Assembly: GCA_903930485.1 (NCBI GenBank)
Contig: CAIYYO010000132.1
Coordinates: 1-6,630, forward strand
DNA: 6,630 nt
Reading direction: 5' to 3'
Origin: Methanobacteriota archaeon
Lineage (GTDB): Archaea; Altiarchaeota; Altiarchaeia; IMC4; QMZM01
Translations under genes and position numbers: made by a program
Shown here: positions 1-5,572 of the stretch, one piece after another
Numbering within the stretch: the first letter of the stretch is position 1
How the letters are laid out: each line of letters starts with the position of its first letter
The notes under the pieces: generated by a model
Databases searched by the model: none
What the model was told of the DNA's origin: nothing
The model's input: only the letters and a program-made list of their open reading frames with translations

Positions 1-157
1 GTTTAATTTGATGATATCTGCCATTTGTACTAAAATTATATCCAATAGAACTATAAAAATCCATAAGACCTATTGCAGAATTAATTGCAATTTTATTATA
101 TCTATTTAATGCTGCAATATCTTCTGCTCTTTTTATTAGCTGTATAATATAGAGAAG
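1..157 (-). CDS. possible fragment of an unidentified AT-rich gene, cut by the window edge
   Basis: Read on the minus strand, the frame is open from just after a TAA stop (158-160) to the window edge, about 52 codons, in a stretch far richer in A/T than the genes that follow. The conceptual peptide has a protein-like composition, with an amphipathic run (LIKRAEDIAALNRYNKIA) followed by MDFYSSIGYNFSTNGRY. The only standard start codon is ATG at 64-62. The open frame upstream of it has no ATG, GTG or TTG, so it is either a gene beginning at 64 with an AT-rich leader or a 5'-truncated remnant. I recognise no family. The opposite strand also has a chance-open frame over part of this stretch, so the coding call is weak. 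Confidence 0.25.
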
Positions 158-185
158 TTATGGGATATAAATACAGTTCTAAAAG

Positions 186-216
186 AATATATATCTAGGA
201 CTCAGTTATTTATATG
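186..216 (+). promoter_or_regulatory. TATA-like boxes upstream of kup
   Basis: Two archaeal TATA-like stretches lie before the kup start: AATATATAT at 186-194 and TTTATATG at 209-216. If the second is used, transcription would begin about 25 bases downstream, near 235-240, giving a leader of roughly 15-20 nt. No good Shine-Dalgarno lies before ATG 254 (the sequence is AACGGAAG), which fits a short or nearly leaderless transcript. An in-frame TAA at 245-247 excludes any earlier kup start. Confidence 0.4.
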
Positions 217-253
217 TTATTTATCCTGCCGTTTGAAAATTCTTTAACGGAAG

Positions 254-766
254 ATGGAAGAAAAAGGCTCTCGTCCTGCGGAAGTCATAAAAGCACTGGG
301 TCTCGTATTCGGGGACATCGGCACCAGCCCTATTTATACCTTGACCGTTATATTCCTTTTCACTCCTCATACCCCGGAAAACGTCCTAGGTGTCCTTTCC
401 CTGATCGTTTGGACCCTTATACTCCTCGTTACCCTGCAGTATGTGTGGCTGGCCATGAGCCTGGGCAGGAAGGGCGAAGGAGGCACTATCGTCCTGAGAG
501 AGCTTCTTCTGCCTATCCTCAGGGATAAGGGTCAGGCGATGCTGGTTACCGTGCTGTCCTTCATAGGCGTGTCTCTTCTCGTCGGCGACGGTGTAATCAC
601 CCCTGCGATAAGCATCCTCTCCGCGGTGGAGGGCCTGCGTTACGTTCCGGGTTACGGGGAGACCGGGCAGGGAGTGCTCTTATTCATTGCAGTGATTGTC
701 GCGGTTTTTTTGTTCGCTTTCCAAAGGAGGGATCTGAAAGGGTTTCATGGACCTTCGGGCCCCTGA
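254..766 (+). CDS. kup: Kup-type potassium transporter, N-terminal piece (frameshifted gene)
   Basis: This is the N-terminal part of a Kup/HAK/KUP (KT/KUP) potassium uptake permease, an integral membrane protein that in characterised relatives imports K+ with protons. Family motifs seen are GLVFGDIGTSPIYTL at about residues 16-30 in the first membrane segment, a second hydrophobic segment (about 45-70), GEGGT (about 77-81) and GDGVITPAISILSAVEGL (about 110-127). A further hydrophobic segment ends in FAFQRR at about residue 159. After that the frame leaves the family pattern and stops at 764-766, about 12 codons beyond the break. The next frame continues the protein exactly where this one fails, so this is one gene of about 604 residues, the usual size for the family, read as two frames. 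Start 254 is forced by the in-frame stop at 245-247. Identity is secure; whether the gene is functional is open. Confidence 0.9.
   Translation: MEEKGSRPAEVIKALGLVFGDIGTSPIYTLTVIFLFTPHTPENVLGVLSLIVWTLILLVTLQYVWLAMSLGRKGEGGTIVLRELLLPILRDKGQAMLVTVLSFIGVSLLVGDGVITPAISILSAVEGLRYVPGYGETGQGVLLFIAVIVAVFLFAFQRRDLKGFHGPSGP
725..732 (+). other. frameshift point in kup: apparent loss of one G in a G run
   Basis: In the upstream frame codons 722-730 read Q-R-R, matching the QR pair that precedes a conserved G-T-x-x-V-x-x-x-F-G-P-x-M pattern in Kup proteins. The continuation GSERVSWTFGPLM is read in the other frame from GGA at 730-732. The two frames share base 730, so one extra G (GGGG instead of GGG at 729-731) would restore a single uninterrupted frame. 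A T7 tract lies just upstream at 705-711. It reads U UUU UUG relative to the upstream frame, a permissible -1 slippage heptamer, and polymerase slippage adding one base there would also restore the frame. The simplest explanations are a sequencing or assembly homopolymer error, or a recent null mutation. Confidence 0.8.
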
Positions 767-2067
767 TGGCTGCATGGTTCATCTTATTGGCCGGGACCGG
801 GATATACTCGTTAATGAGCGCTCCATACGTCCTGTCGGCACTGAATCCGTATTATGCTGCTCATTTCCTTTTGTCCGAAGGCCTTGCCGGCTTTTTCGTC
901 CTGTCGCAGGTCGTTTTATGTGCGACAGGCGCTGAGGCCCTTTATGCAGACATGGGGCAGCTGGGCAGGGATCCCATCATGCGGGGCTGGAATTTCGTTT
1001 TCGCTGCCCTTGTCCTGAATTACTTTGGTCAGGGGGCATACGTCCTGACACATGCGGGCGCAGTCAACGTGTTCTTCGAGATGCTCTCGGATCAGGCCGG
1101 GATGCTTTACGTTCCGTTCCTGCTCCTGACCGTCGCCGCGACCGTGATAGCATCGCAGGCGCTGATAAGCGGGATGTTCTCGATAGTCTATCAGGGGATA
1201 ACCACAAGGATCCTTCCGATGTTCAGGATCGATTACACTTCGACAAGGCAGCGGTCGCAGATCTACATTGGCTCAGTCAACTGGTTCCTGATGGTGTTCG
1301 TCATCTACGTGATGCTCGTTTTCCGGCAGTCGCACAACCTTGCCGCAGCCTACGGCCTGGCCGTGACCGGTACGATGACGATAACCGGCGTCATGATGTC
1401 CTGGATATTCTTCCTGAGGAAGAACCGGAATCGTGCGCTCTTGTCGGTGTTGACGACGTTCATCAGTTTCTTATTCCTGGTCTCGTGCCTGGACAAGATC
1501 CCCTACGGCGGCTACTGGTCCCTTGTCATCGCTTCCATACCGTTCGCACTCATACTCTTGTACACCGAAGGACAGAAGAGGATATACGCGGCCCTCAGGC
1601 CGGTAGAGTTCCACGATTTCCTGAAGCGGTACGAGCAGGCATATTTTGCCGCGAACAGGATAAAGGGGACAGGTGTCTACTTCGCAAGAGACCTCAAGAA
1701 GATCCCTTCATACATCGCGGGCACCATGTTCTCGAACGGCATAATCTACGAGGACAACGTCATCGTATCCATCGCAACCAAAGACCATTCCCTCGGCGTC
1801 AGGGGCTTTTTCAGGAACGATCCGGCCGTCGGGCTGCACATCTACGAGATAAGCATGGGCTACCTGGAGCTCATCGACGTCGAAAAGATCATGAAAGGCG
1901 CAGGGATAGACGAGAGCACGATATTCTACGGCATAGAAGACATAGTCACAGACAATCCGATATGGAGAGTGTTCTCGGTAATAAAGCTGCTGAGCCCTGC
2001 GTTCGTGCAGTTCTACAAGCTTCCGCCGAGCAAACTGCACGGCGTAGTCGTCAGGGTGGAGATATGA
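766..2067 (+). CDS. kup: Kup-type potassium transporter, C-terminal piece (frameshifted gene)
   Basis: This frame carries the rest of the Kup permease. The family-like sequence begins at base 730 (GSERVSWTFGPLM), before the ATG at 766, so 766 is only the first ATG of the downstream frame and not a likely natural start. Recognisable blocks are ALYADMGQLG (family form ALYADMGHFG), LNYFGQGAYVL, ATVIASQALISGMFS, QIYIGSVNWFLM and NLAAAYGLAVTGTMTIT, all typical of the membrane core. About nine more membrane spans are visible up to about base 1570. The final ~160 residues are hydrophilic and contain GTGVYFARD and FYGIEDIV, matching the cytosolic C-terminal domain of the family. The gene ends 7 bp before the stop of the convergent DUF333-type gene. 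On its own this piece lacks the GDIGTSP and GEGG regions and should not form a working transporter. No inactivating change other than the frameshift was seen. Confidence 0.9.
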   Translation: MAAWFILLAGTGIYSLMSAPYVLSALNPYYAAHFLLSEGLAGFFVLSQVVLCATGAEALYADMGQLGRDPIMRGWNFVFAALVLNYFGQGAYVLTHAGAVNVFFEMLSDQAGMLYVPFLLLTVAATVIASQALISGMFSIVYQGITTRILPMFRIDYTSTRQRSQIYIGSVNWFLMVFVIYVMLVFRQSHNLAAAYGLAVTGTMTITGVMMSWIFFLRKNRNRALLSVLTTFISFLFLVSCLDKIPYGGYWSLVIASIPFALILLYTEGQKRIYAALRPVEFHDFLKRYEQAYFAANRIKGTGVYFARDLKKIPSYIAGTMFSNGIIYEDNVIVSIATKDHSLGVRGFFRNDPAVGLHIYEISMGYLELIDVEKIMKGAGIDESTIFYGIEDIVTDNPIWRVFSVIKLLSPAFVQFYKLPPSKLHGVVVRVEI

Positions 2068-2072
2068 CTCCT

Positions 2073-2095
2073 TTTTACGGCACGCATTCCTTTTT
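2073..2095 (+). terminator. T-rich tracts after kup, possible archaeal terminator
   Basis: Two T5 tracts (2073-2077 and 2091-2095) follow directly after the kup stop, on the plus strand. Archaeal RNA polymerase commonly terminates at short U tracts without needing a stable hairpin, so these are candidates for the kup 3' end. They lie inside the 3' end of the convergent gene. No clear stem-loop was found. Confidence 0.3.
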
Positions 2096-2680
2096 GTAGA
2101 ACGGCCATTCCTCGCACTCCTTCCCGCTGGGGAAAATGCACAACGCGTATTCGTTCCCGTCCGCGTCTATCTTGAGCTGCGTCTTTCCGCCCTGCTTGTG
2201 ACAGTAGTCCGCCGCCGGATTGGATACGCCGTTTATTCTCGTCACGGTGCTGTTGCAAAGCTTCCTGTAATAAGACCACGACTCGCATTCCGTGCCGTCG
2301 GCGAGGATGCATATCGAGTAGTCGTTCCCGTCGCTGCCGTGCCTGATCTCGACAGAGCCCGCATATTTTTTGCAGTAGAAAGAGGCCGCGTCTATTATCT
2401 TGTATCCGCAGTCCTTTTTGCAGGACGCGGGCGTCTCTCCGCAGGTCGTCTTCTCGCAGATGCCGTCGCCGCACAGCGCATCGCAGCTTTCGATGAAAAC
2501 CGTGCCGTTGGGATCCGTGCACTTTTTCTGCATCCCGTTCGTAACATTATACCCTGCTTTCACGCATTCCTCAAAAGACTTCACGGATTCGGGGGGCCCT
2601 TTTTTCGGCGACAGCAGGATGCTTCCGGCGATGATTATCAGGACGATCAATAGCAGGGAGAATGCCAGTTTCTTATCCAT
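2075..2680 (-). CDS. membrane-anchored Cys-rich surface protein with two DUF333-like repeats
   Basis: This 201-residue protein has an N-terminal hydrophobic segment (about residues 6-23) after MDKK, so it is a single-pass anchored or secreted protein. The outer part has 16 cysteines in four units. Residues 35-65 are a short SFEEC...G...C...GTVF motif. Residues 70-91 are a CGDGIC...C...C..DC segment of the kind seen in archaeal surface proteins. Residues 98-142 and 153-199 are two tandem repeats sharing A-x-x-[FY]-C, a D(A)DGN-[DE]-Y core, C-[IF], G-x-[KE]-C-E-x-W and a closing C. They match the DUF333 (putative hemolysin) pattern, a name that does not establish haemolytic activity. The even cysteine count outside the membrane suggests disulfides. 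Function is unknown. Start 2680 is the first ATG, preceded by a TATA-like box but no good ribosome site. It lies 78 bp downstream of the lipoprotein gene and may be partly co-transcribed with it. Confidence 0.85.
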   Translation of the reverse strand: MDKKLAFSLLLIVLIIIAGSILLSPKKGPPESVKSFEECVKAGYNVTNGMQKKCTDPNGTVFIESCDALCGDGICEKTTCGETPASCKKDCGYKIIDAASFYCKKYAGSVEIRHGSDGNDYSICILADGTECESWSYYRKLCNSTVTRINGVSNPAADYCHKQGGKTQLKIDADGNEYALCIFPSGKECEEWPFYKKECVP

Positions 2681-2728
2681 TTTTTGCGGCCCGGTAGGTT
2701 TTGCCCGTTTATTTATTTCCCGGCATGC

Positions 2729-2736
2729 CTTATAAA
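2729..2736 (-). promoter_or_regulatory. TATA-like box for the DUF333-type gene
   Basis: On the minus strand, TTTATAAG sits in the 78-bp gap after the lipoprotein gene, about 48 bp before the start at 2680. Initiation about 25 bp downstream (near 2705) would give a leader of about 25 nt. An alternative A/T run (AAATAAATAAA on the minus strand, about 2708-2718) lies closer to the start. This suggests the gene can be expressed apart from the upstream pair. Confidence 0.45.
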
Positions 2737-2758
2737 CGCCTTCCCTGTTTTCGCATCC

Positions 2759-3814
2759 TCATGCGGTCTTGAGCAGGGCGCTTTTTATCACAGTGACCTC
2801 TTTGTCGGATTCGATCGACGTCTGCGTGTAATACATCCTGTATCCTTCCGGCGCTTCCACGACCGACGGATTGTTGTATTTTACGTCGACTCTTCCCGAG
2901 GACAGGACCATTCCGAGGTCGGTGTATTTCAGACCGTCGTCCGACTCGGCGGCGTAGATGTCCAGGGCCCCGCTCTCGACGTCTTCGGGATGGGCCGCGT
3001 AGTAGATAAAGTATTTCCCGTCCGAGGTTTTTATCACGTCCGGGTTGAGGGCTACGTGGTTTATGCGCACGTTGTCGTCCCTCTGCCAGGTCATTCCACC
3101 GTCCTGCGAGGTGGCGCTCCTTATCAGTCCCTGTCTGCCGTAATCCGTGCCGAACATGTCTCCGGTGTAGAACATCCGCAGGCCGCCCGCAACCTCCATT
3201 ATGTCGGGCATGGAAAGGGTTGAATATTGTGTCGAGCCCTTGCTCCCAAACCTCATCACGTTCTCTGGCTCGAAAGTCTTTCCATCAGTCGAAGTCGCGG
3301 ATTTGAAGGTGATTACCTTTGACGAAGTCATCCCCACAAGCTTGGGCTCGACCTTGCTGTACACCATCCTGTACGAGCCGCCGGCAAGGCTTACGACTTT
3401 GGATACCCCGCCCTCGTTCAGGACGCTGGTCCCCTCTTGAGTGAAAAGGAGGCCATCGGTCGAAAGGAAGGAGCTTATCGAAATAGTGGTCGCATACATC
3501 CTGTATCTGCCGTCGGAAAGCCGTATGACGGAAGGGAACTGCGCGTCGGAAAGCCTTACGCCGTCCTCTACCACCCAGTCCTGTTTTGCTGGCATAGTCC
3601 TTGAAAGGACCTGCGGCATCGTCGTGGTCGTTGCGGGAGGAGCCGTAGTTTCGGGGGCGGTGCTCGTACTTGACGTCGTCGTCTCCTGAGGTTCCGTGGA
3701 TGTGGAACCAAGCCCGGTCGACGACACGTTGGTCGGATTCTGCTGGTTCACGCAGCCGGCCGTGAAAAGGATCGATACAAGCAATAAAGACAAAAGCGCT
3801 GGAATGTTTTTCAT
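2759..3814 (-). CDS. lipoprotein with Ser/Thr-rich stalk and five-repeat beta-propeller-like domain
   Basis: This 351-residue protein begins with a lipoprotein signal: MKN, a hydrophobic core and lipobox FTAGC, with the lipidation cysteine at 21. Residues 22-68 are a low-complexity Ser/Thr/Pro stalk, typical of glycosylated linkers that lift a domain off the membrane. Residues 93-349 contain five repeats built on P-[SD]-[VI]-x(4-6)-G-x-[YL]-R-[MF]-x-Y, four of them followed by a strand and a [ST]-x-D-G or DDG turn. They begin near 93, 137, 202, 257 and 315. This resembles five-bladed propellers of the GH43/GH32/sialidase-like fold, so glycan binding or hydrolysis is possible, but I cannot identify a catalytic set and would not call it an enzyme. 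The start lies 5 bp after the stop of the MFS gene, with AAAGGAT overlapping that stop as a weak ribosome site, so the two genes are very likely co-transcribed and may act together at the cell surface. Confidence 0.85.
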   Translation of the reverse strand: MKNIPALLSLLLVSILFTAGCVNQQNPTNVSSTGLGSTSTEPQETTTSSTSTAPETTAPPATTTTMPQVLSRTMPAKQDWVVEDGVRLSDAQFPSVIRLSDGRYRMYATTISISSFLSTDGLLFTQEGTSVLNEGGVSKVVSLAGGSYRMVYSKVEPKLVGMTSSKVITFKSATSTDGKTFEPENVMRFGSKGSTQYSTLSMPDIMEVAGGLRMFYTGDMFGTDYGRQGLIRSATSQDGGMTWQRDDNVRINHVALNPDVIKTSDGKYFIYYAAHPEDVESGALDIYAAESDDGLKYTDLGMVLSSGRVDVKYNNPSVVEAPEGYRMYYTQTSIESDKEVTVIKSALLKTA

Positions 3815-3819
3815 TGTAT

Positions 3820-5220
3820 TTAATCCTTTGGTAAGTCCCGAATAAATCTCTTAGGCCTCTTTTTCCTAATCCTCGTCAGAGAATTCTGCAAGCCTGTGAC
3901 CGTCCTGAATGTCATGCCGATGACCGGGCCGGTGCCGCTGTATTTCAGGAAGAAGTCCCTCTGGCTTATCGGCTCGACGTAGCGCATCTCCCTGATAAGG
4001 GGCAGGAAATAAAGCGAGGTCGCGGCGCGCATGATCCCTGAGATGAGGAAGAGCACCTGGAGATTGGAGTAAAAGATCCACGAGGTGTTTATCGAGAGGG
4101 CTAGAAGGCTGCCGGTCATTGCGCCGAGAAATATCGAAGACCCTGAGAGCACGTTGTGGTATGAGAACACTCTAGTCCTGTTCGCAGGCTTCACGTTGTC
4201 GTAGATGAAATTCGACGAAGACAGGTTGAAGCCGGCCCATACGAATCCCGAGACGACCTGCGCAAGAATCAAGTATACGATGTCGCTTGAGAAAAGCCAC
4301 AGCACGGGGACGACGGCAAGCGATATCCCGCAGAACCAGAGGATCTGCCTGTTGCCGAACCTGTCCGCGAGATTCCCCCAGTACGTCATAGCTAGAAAGC
4401 TGGCAAGCGCGGCCGCAGCAGTTATCCAGGTATACTCCAGGTACGTCATGCGAAGGTCCCGCAGCATGTATACTGCAAAGAAGGGCGCTGCGACGTTGAC
4501 GGAAAAATTCATGAATCCGTAATATAATGCGAACTTCCCGTAATTCGTCTTGCGCAGCCTCTTCAGGTAAGCCGTGAAAGAGAATTCCTCGGCCTTCCCC
4601 GGGCGCGCGGGCGGGTCGTCGGTCTTTCCAAGGAAATACCAGGATACGAGCCTTGCGACGAATGCGACCGCGAAAATAATGGCGAAGCCCTGCAAGAGCT
4701 CGTTCTTGGGCAAAACGCTCAGGAGGAACCCGGCGGCGAAAAGAGAAAAGAAAGCGGTCGCGCCGGTGATCTTGTTCCTCATCCCGAAGAACCGGCCGCG
4801 TTCGTTCTCATCCACGAGGTCGCCTATCAGGCTGTTCCATACAGGCGCGACGAACTGGCCGAACGAGTAATATAGCGTTGCGGCTATTATCAGCAAGACG
4901 ACGTCGTCGGACGAATCCAGCAGCGGGATGAGGGCAAGAGGGATCCACGTCAGGGCCTGAAGGAAGACGAAAAACGTTATAGTATTACGCCTGCTCCTAA
5001 ACCTGGTCACCGCTTTCGAGGTGAATAACTGAAGTAATGAGGCTATGAATTGAGGGACCGACGCTAAGAGGCCTATCTCGGCGTTCGATGCCCCGAGCTC
5101 GATAGCCAGCGGGCTCATGTATTGTTCCCCGAAGCCGGTCATCACAGAGAACGCCGTCCCGTCCTTTATGGAGTATTCAAGGCTCTTTTCTCTGGAGTTT
5201 TTTGGTTTTTCTCTCTCCAT
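3820..5220 (-). CDS. major facilitator superfamily (MFS) transporter
   Basis: This 466-residue polytopic membrane protein has about 11-12 hydrophobic spans in two halves, split by a charged central loop (about 200-228, GKTDDPPARPGKAEE onward). N-terminal features are DGTAFSVMTGFGEQYMSPLA (20-39), LGASNAEIGLL (42-52) and a loop IGDLVDENERGRFFGMRNK (132-150). The last is typical of one MFS branch with the pattern DLV..ERGRFFG.R. The second half has a textbook MFS motif-A-like loop, GNLADRFGNR (282-291). The C-terminus is a basic cytosolic tail (IRKKRPKRFIRD). The substrate cannot be inferred. The start at 5220 is the first ATG of the frame, close behind an A/T-rich region, with only a weak GAGA ribosome site. 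It is first in an operon with the propeller lipoprotein and diverges from ftsZ2. Superfamily assignment is confident; direction of transport and substrate are unknown. Confidence 0.88.
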   Translation of the reverse strand: MEREKPKNSREKSLEYSIKDGTAFSVMTGFGEQYMSPLAIELGASNAEIGLLASVPQFIASLLQLFTSKAVTRFRSRRNTITFFVFLQALTWIPLALIPLLDSSDDVVLLIIAATLYYSFGQFVAPVWNSLIGDLVDENERGRFFGMRNKITGATAFFSLFAAGFLLSVLPKNELLQGFAIIFAVAFVARLVSWYFLGKTDDPPARPGKAEEFSFTAYLKRLRKTNYGKFALYYGFMNFSVNVAAPFFAVYMLRDLRMTYLEYTWITAAAALASFLAMTYWGNLADRFGNRQILWFCGISLAVVPVLWLFSSDIVYLILAQVVSGFVWAGFNLSSSNFIYDNVKPANRTRVFSYHNVLSGSSIFLGAMTGSLLALSINTSWIFYSNLQVLFLISGIMRAATSLYFLPLIREMRYVEPISQRDFFLKYSGTGPVIGMTFRTVTGLQNSLTRIRKKRPKRFIRDLPKD

Positions 5221-5231
5221 GTTCTCATTAT

Positions 5232-5302
5232 GTTGACACGTTGTCTGATTGTTGTCTAGGCCAGGAATATATCCGCCTCCCGGCTTAAAATATGTGTTGA
5301 CT
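5232..5302. repeat. four GTTG[AT]C[AT] heptamers before the MFS gene
   Basis: The heptamer occurs at 5232-5238 (GTTGACA), 5240-5246 (GTTGTCT), 5251-5257 (GTTGTCT) and 5296-5302 (GTTGACT), all on the plus strand. The two identical copies start 11 bp apart, about one helical turn. The three proximal copies lie 12-37 bp upstream of the MFS start and the fourth lies beyond a TATA-like element. This is the layout of a possible operator, but the match could be chance. Confidence 0.35.
5265..5274 (-). promoter_or_regulatory. TATA-like box for the MFS/lipoprotein operon
   Basis: On the minus strand GATATATTCC lies about 45-54 bp before the start at 5220. Initiation about 25 bp downstream would fall near 5240-5245, inside the heptamer cluster, leaving a leader of roughly 20-25 nt. 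A second candidate, ACATATTTTAAG near 5285-5296, would give a leader of about 40 nt. Confidence 0.35.
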
Positions 5303-5498
5303 ATAAGAGTCGAAGTATTCGTGTTTCATTCCCATTTCCCGTCCGGGCTTGTTATCCGTGCCGCATATGTAGTTAAACTTTTTCGCGTTTTAAGGCATAA
5401 ATCATACATACTATTAAAAAGAAAACAAATTAACAAGTCTTTTATTTATTTTTGATTTATATAATAGTTTTGACTAAATACTAAAGTAATTATTGGAG

Positions 5499-5506
5499 TA
5501 TATATA
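5499..5506 (+). promoter_or_regulatory. TATA box candidate for ftsZ2
   Basis: TATATATA on the plus strand lies 66 bp before the ftsZ2 ATG. Initiation about 25 bp downstream, near 5528, would leave a leader of about 45 nt containing the second arm of the inverted repeat. A weaker alternative, GTATTTAAG at 5522-5530, would give a leader of about 20-25 nt. Confidence 0.45.
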
Positions 5507-5521
5507 ACAAAAAAACGTAAA

Positions 5522-5550
5522 GTATTTAAGCAGAGCATTACATTAAATAC
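5522..5550. repeat. perfect 8-bp inverted repeat in the ftsZ2 promoter or leader
   Basis: GTATTTAA at 5522-5529 and TTAAATAC at 5543-5550 are exact reverse complements separated by 13 bp. The centre-to-centre distance of 21 bp is two helical turns, as expected for a dimeric regulator. In RNA the A/T-only core would make a weak stem. It sits between the strongest TATA candidate and the ribosome site, where a repressor could block initiation. Confidence 0.45.
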
Positions 5551-5562
5551 ATGAAATAAAAA

Positions 5563-5568
5563 AGGTGA
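5563..5568 (+). promoter_or_regulatory. strong ribosome binding site of ftsZ2
   Basis: AGGTGA is complementary to the conserved archaeal 16S 3' end and lies 4 nt before ATG 5573. It fixes the start of ftsZ2 and is the clearest Shine-Dalgarno in the window. The other genes have weak or no such site. Confidence 0.8.
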
Positions 5569-5572
5569 AAAA

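Larger units (their letters stand above)
5221..5572. promoter_or_regulatory. divergent intergenic region between the MFS operon and ftsZ2
   Basis: No gene is supported in these 352 bases. A short plus-strand frame at 5249-5455 crosses regulatory-looking sequence and has no protein-like character. The left part is of mixed composition and holds heptamer repeats and minus-strand TATA-like boxes for the MFS gene. From about 5380 the DNA becomes strongly A/T-rich and leads into the ftsZ2 promoter and leader. No tRNA or obvious small-RNA signature was recognised. Confidence 0.6.

Noticed and set aside
9..16. TGATGATA resembling a C-box of an archaeal C/D guide RNA
   Set aside because: No matching D box, internal C'/D' pair or stem was found nearby.
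723..749. AAAGGAGGG followed by ATG 747, looking like a ribosome site and start of a small gene (747-935)
   Set aside because: It lies inside kup coding sequence, the resulting peptide has no protein-like character, and the purine run is explained by the conserved Q-R-R codons.
1485..2099. Long plus-strand frame overlapping the kup 3' part
   Set aside because: It is extremely Arg/His/Pro-rich and lies within clear Kup coding sequence, so it is a shadow of kup.
2013..2522. Minus-strand frame overlapping the DUF333-type gene
   Set aside because: Arg/Gln-rich shadow frame; the 2075-2680 frame carries the conserved cysteine modules.
2198..3223. Plus-strand frames of 111-179 codons opposite the DUF333-type and lipoprotein genes
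   Set aside because: Antisense shadows with no recognisable motif; the minus-strand frames have signal sequences, domains and operon spacing.
5249..5455. 68-codon plus-strand frame in the divergent intergenic region
   Set aside because: No ribosome site, mixed composition across promoter-like sequence, and no similarity pattern I recognise.
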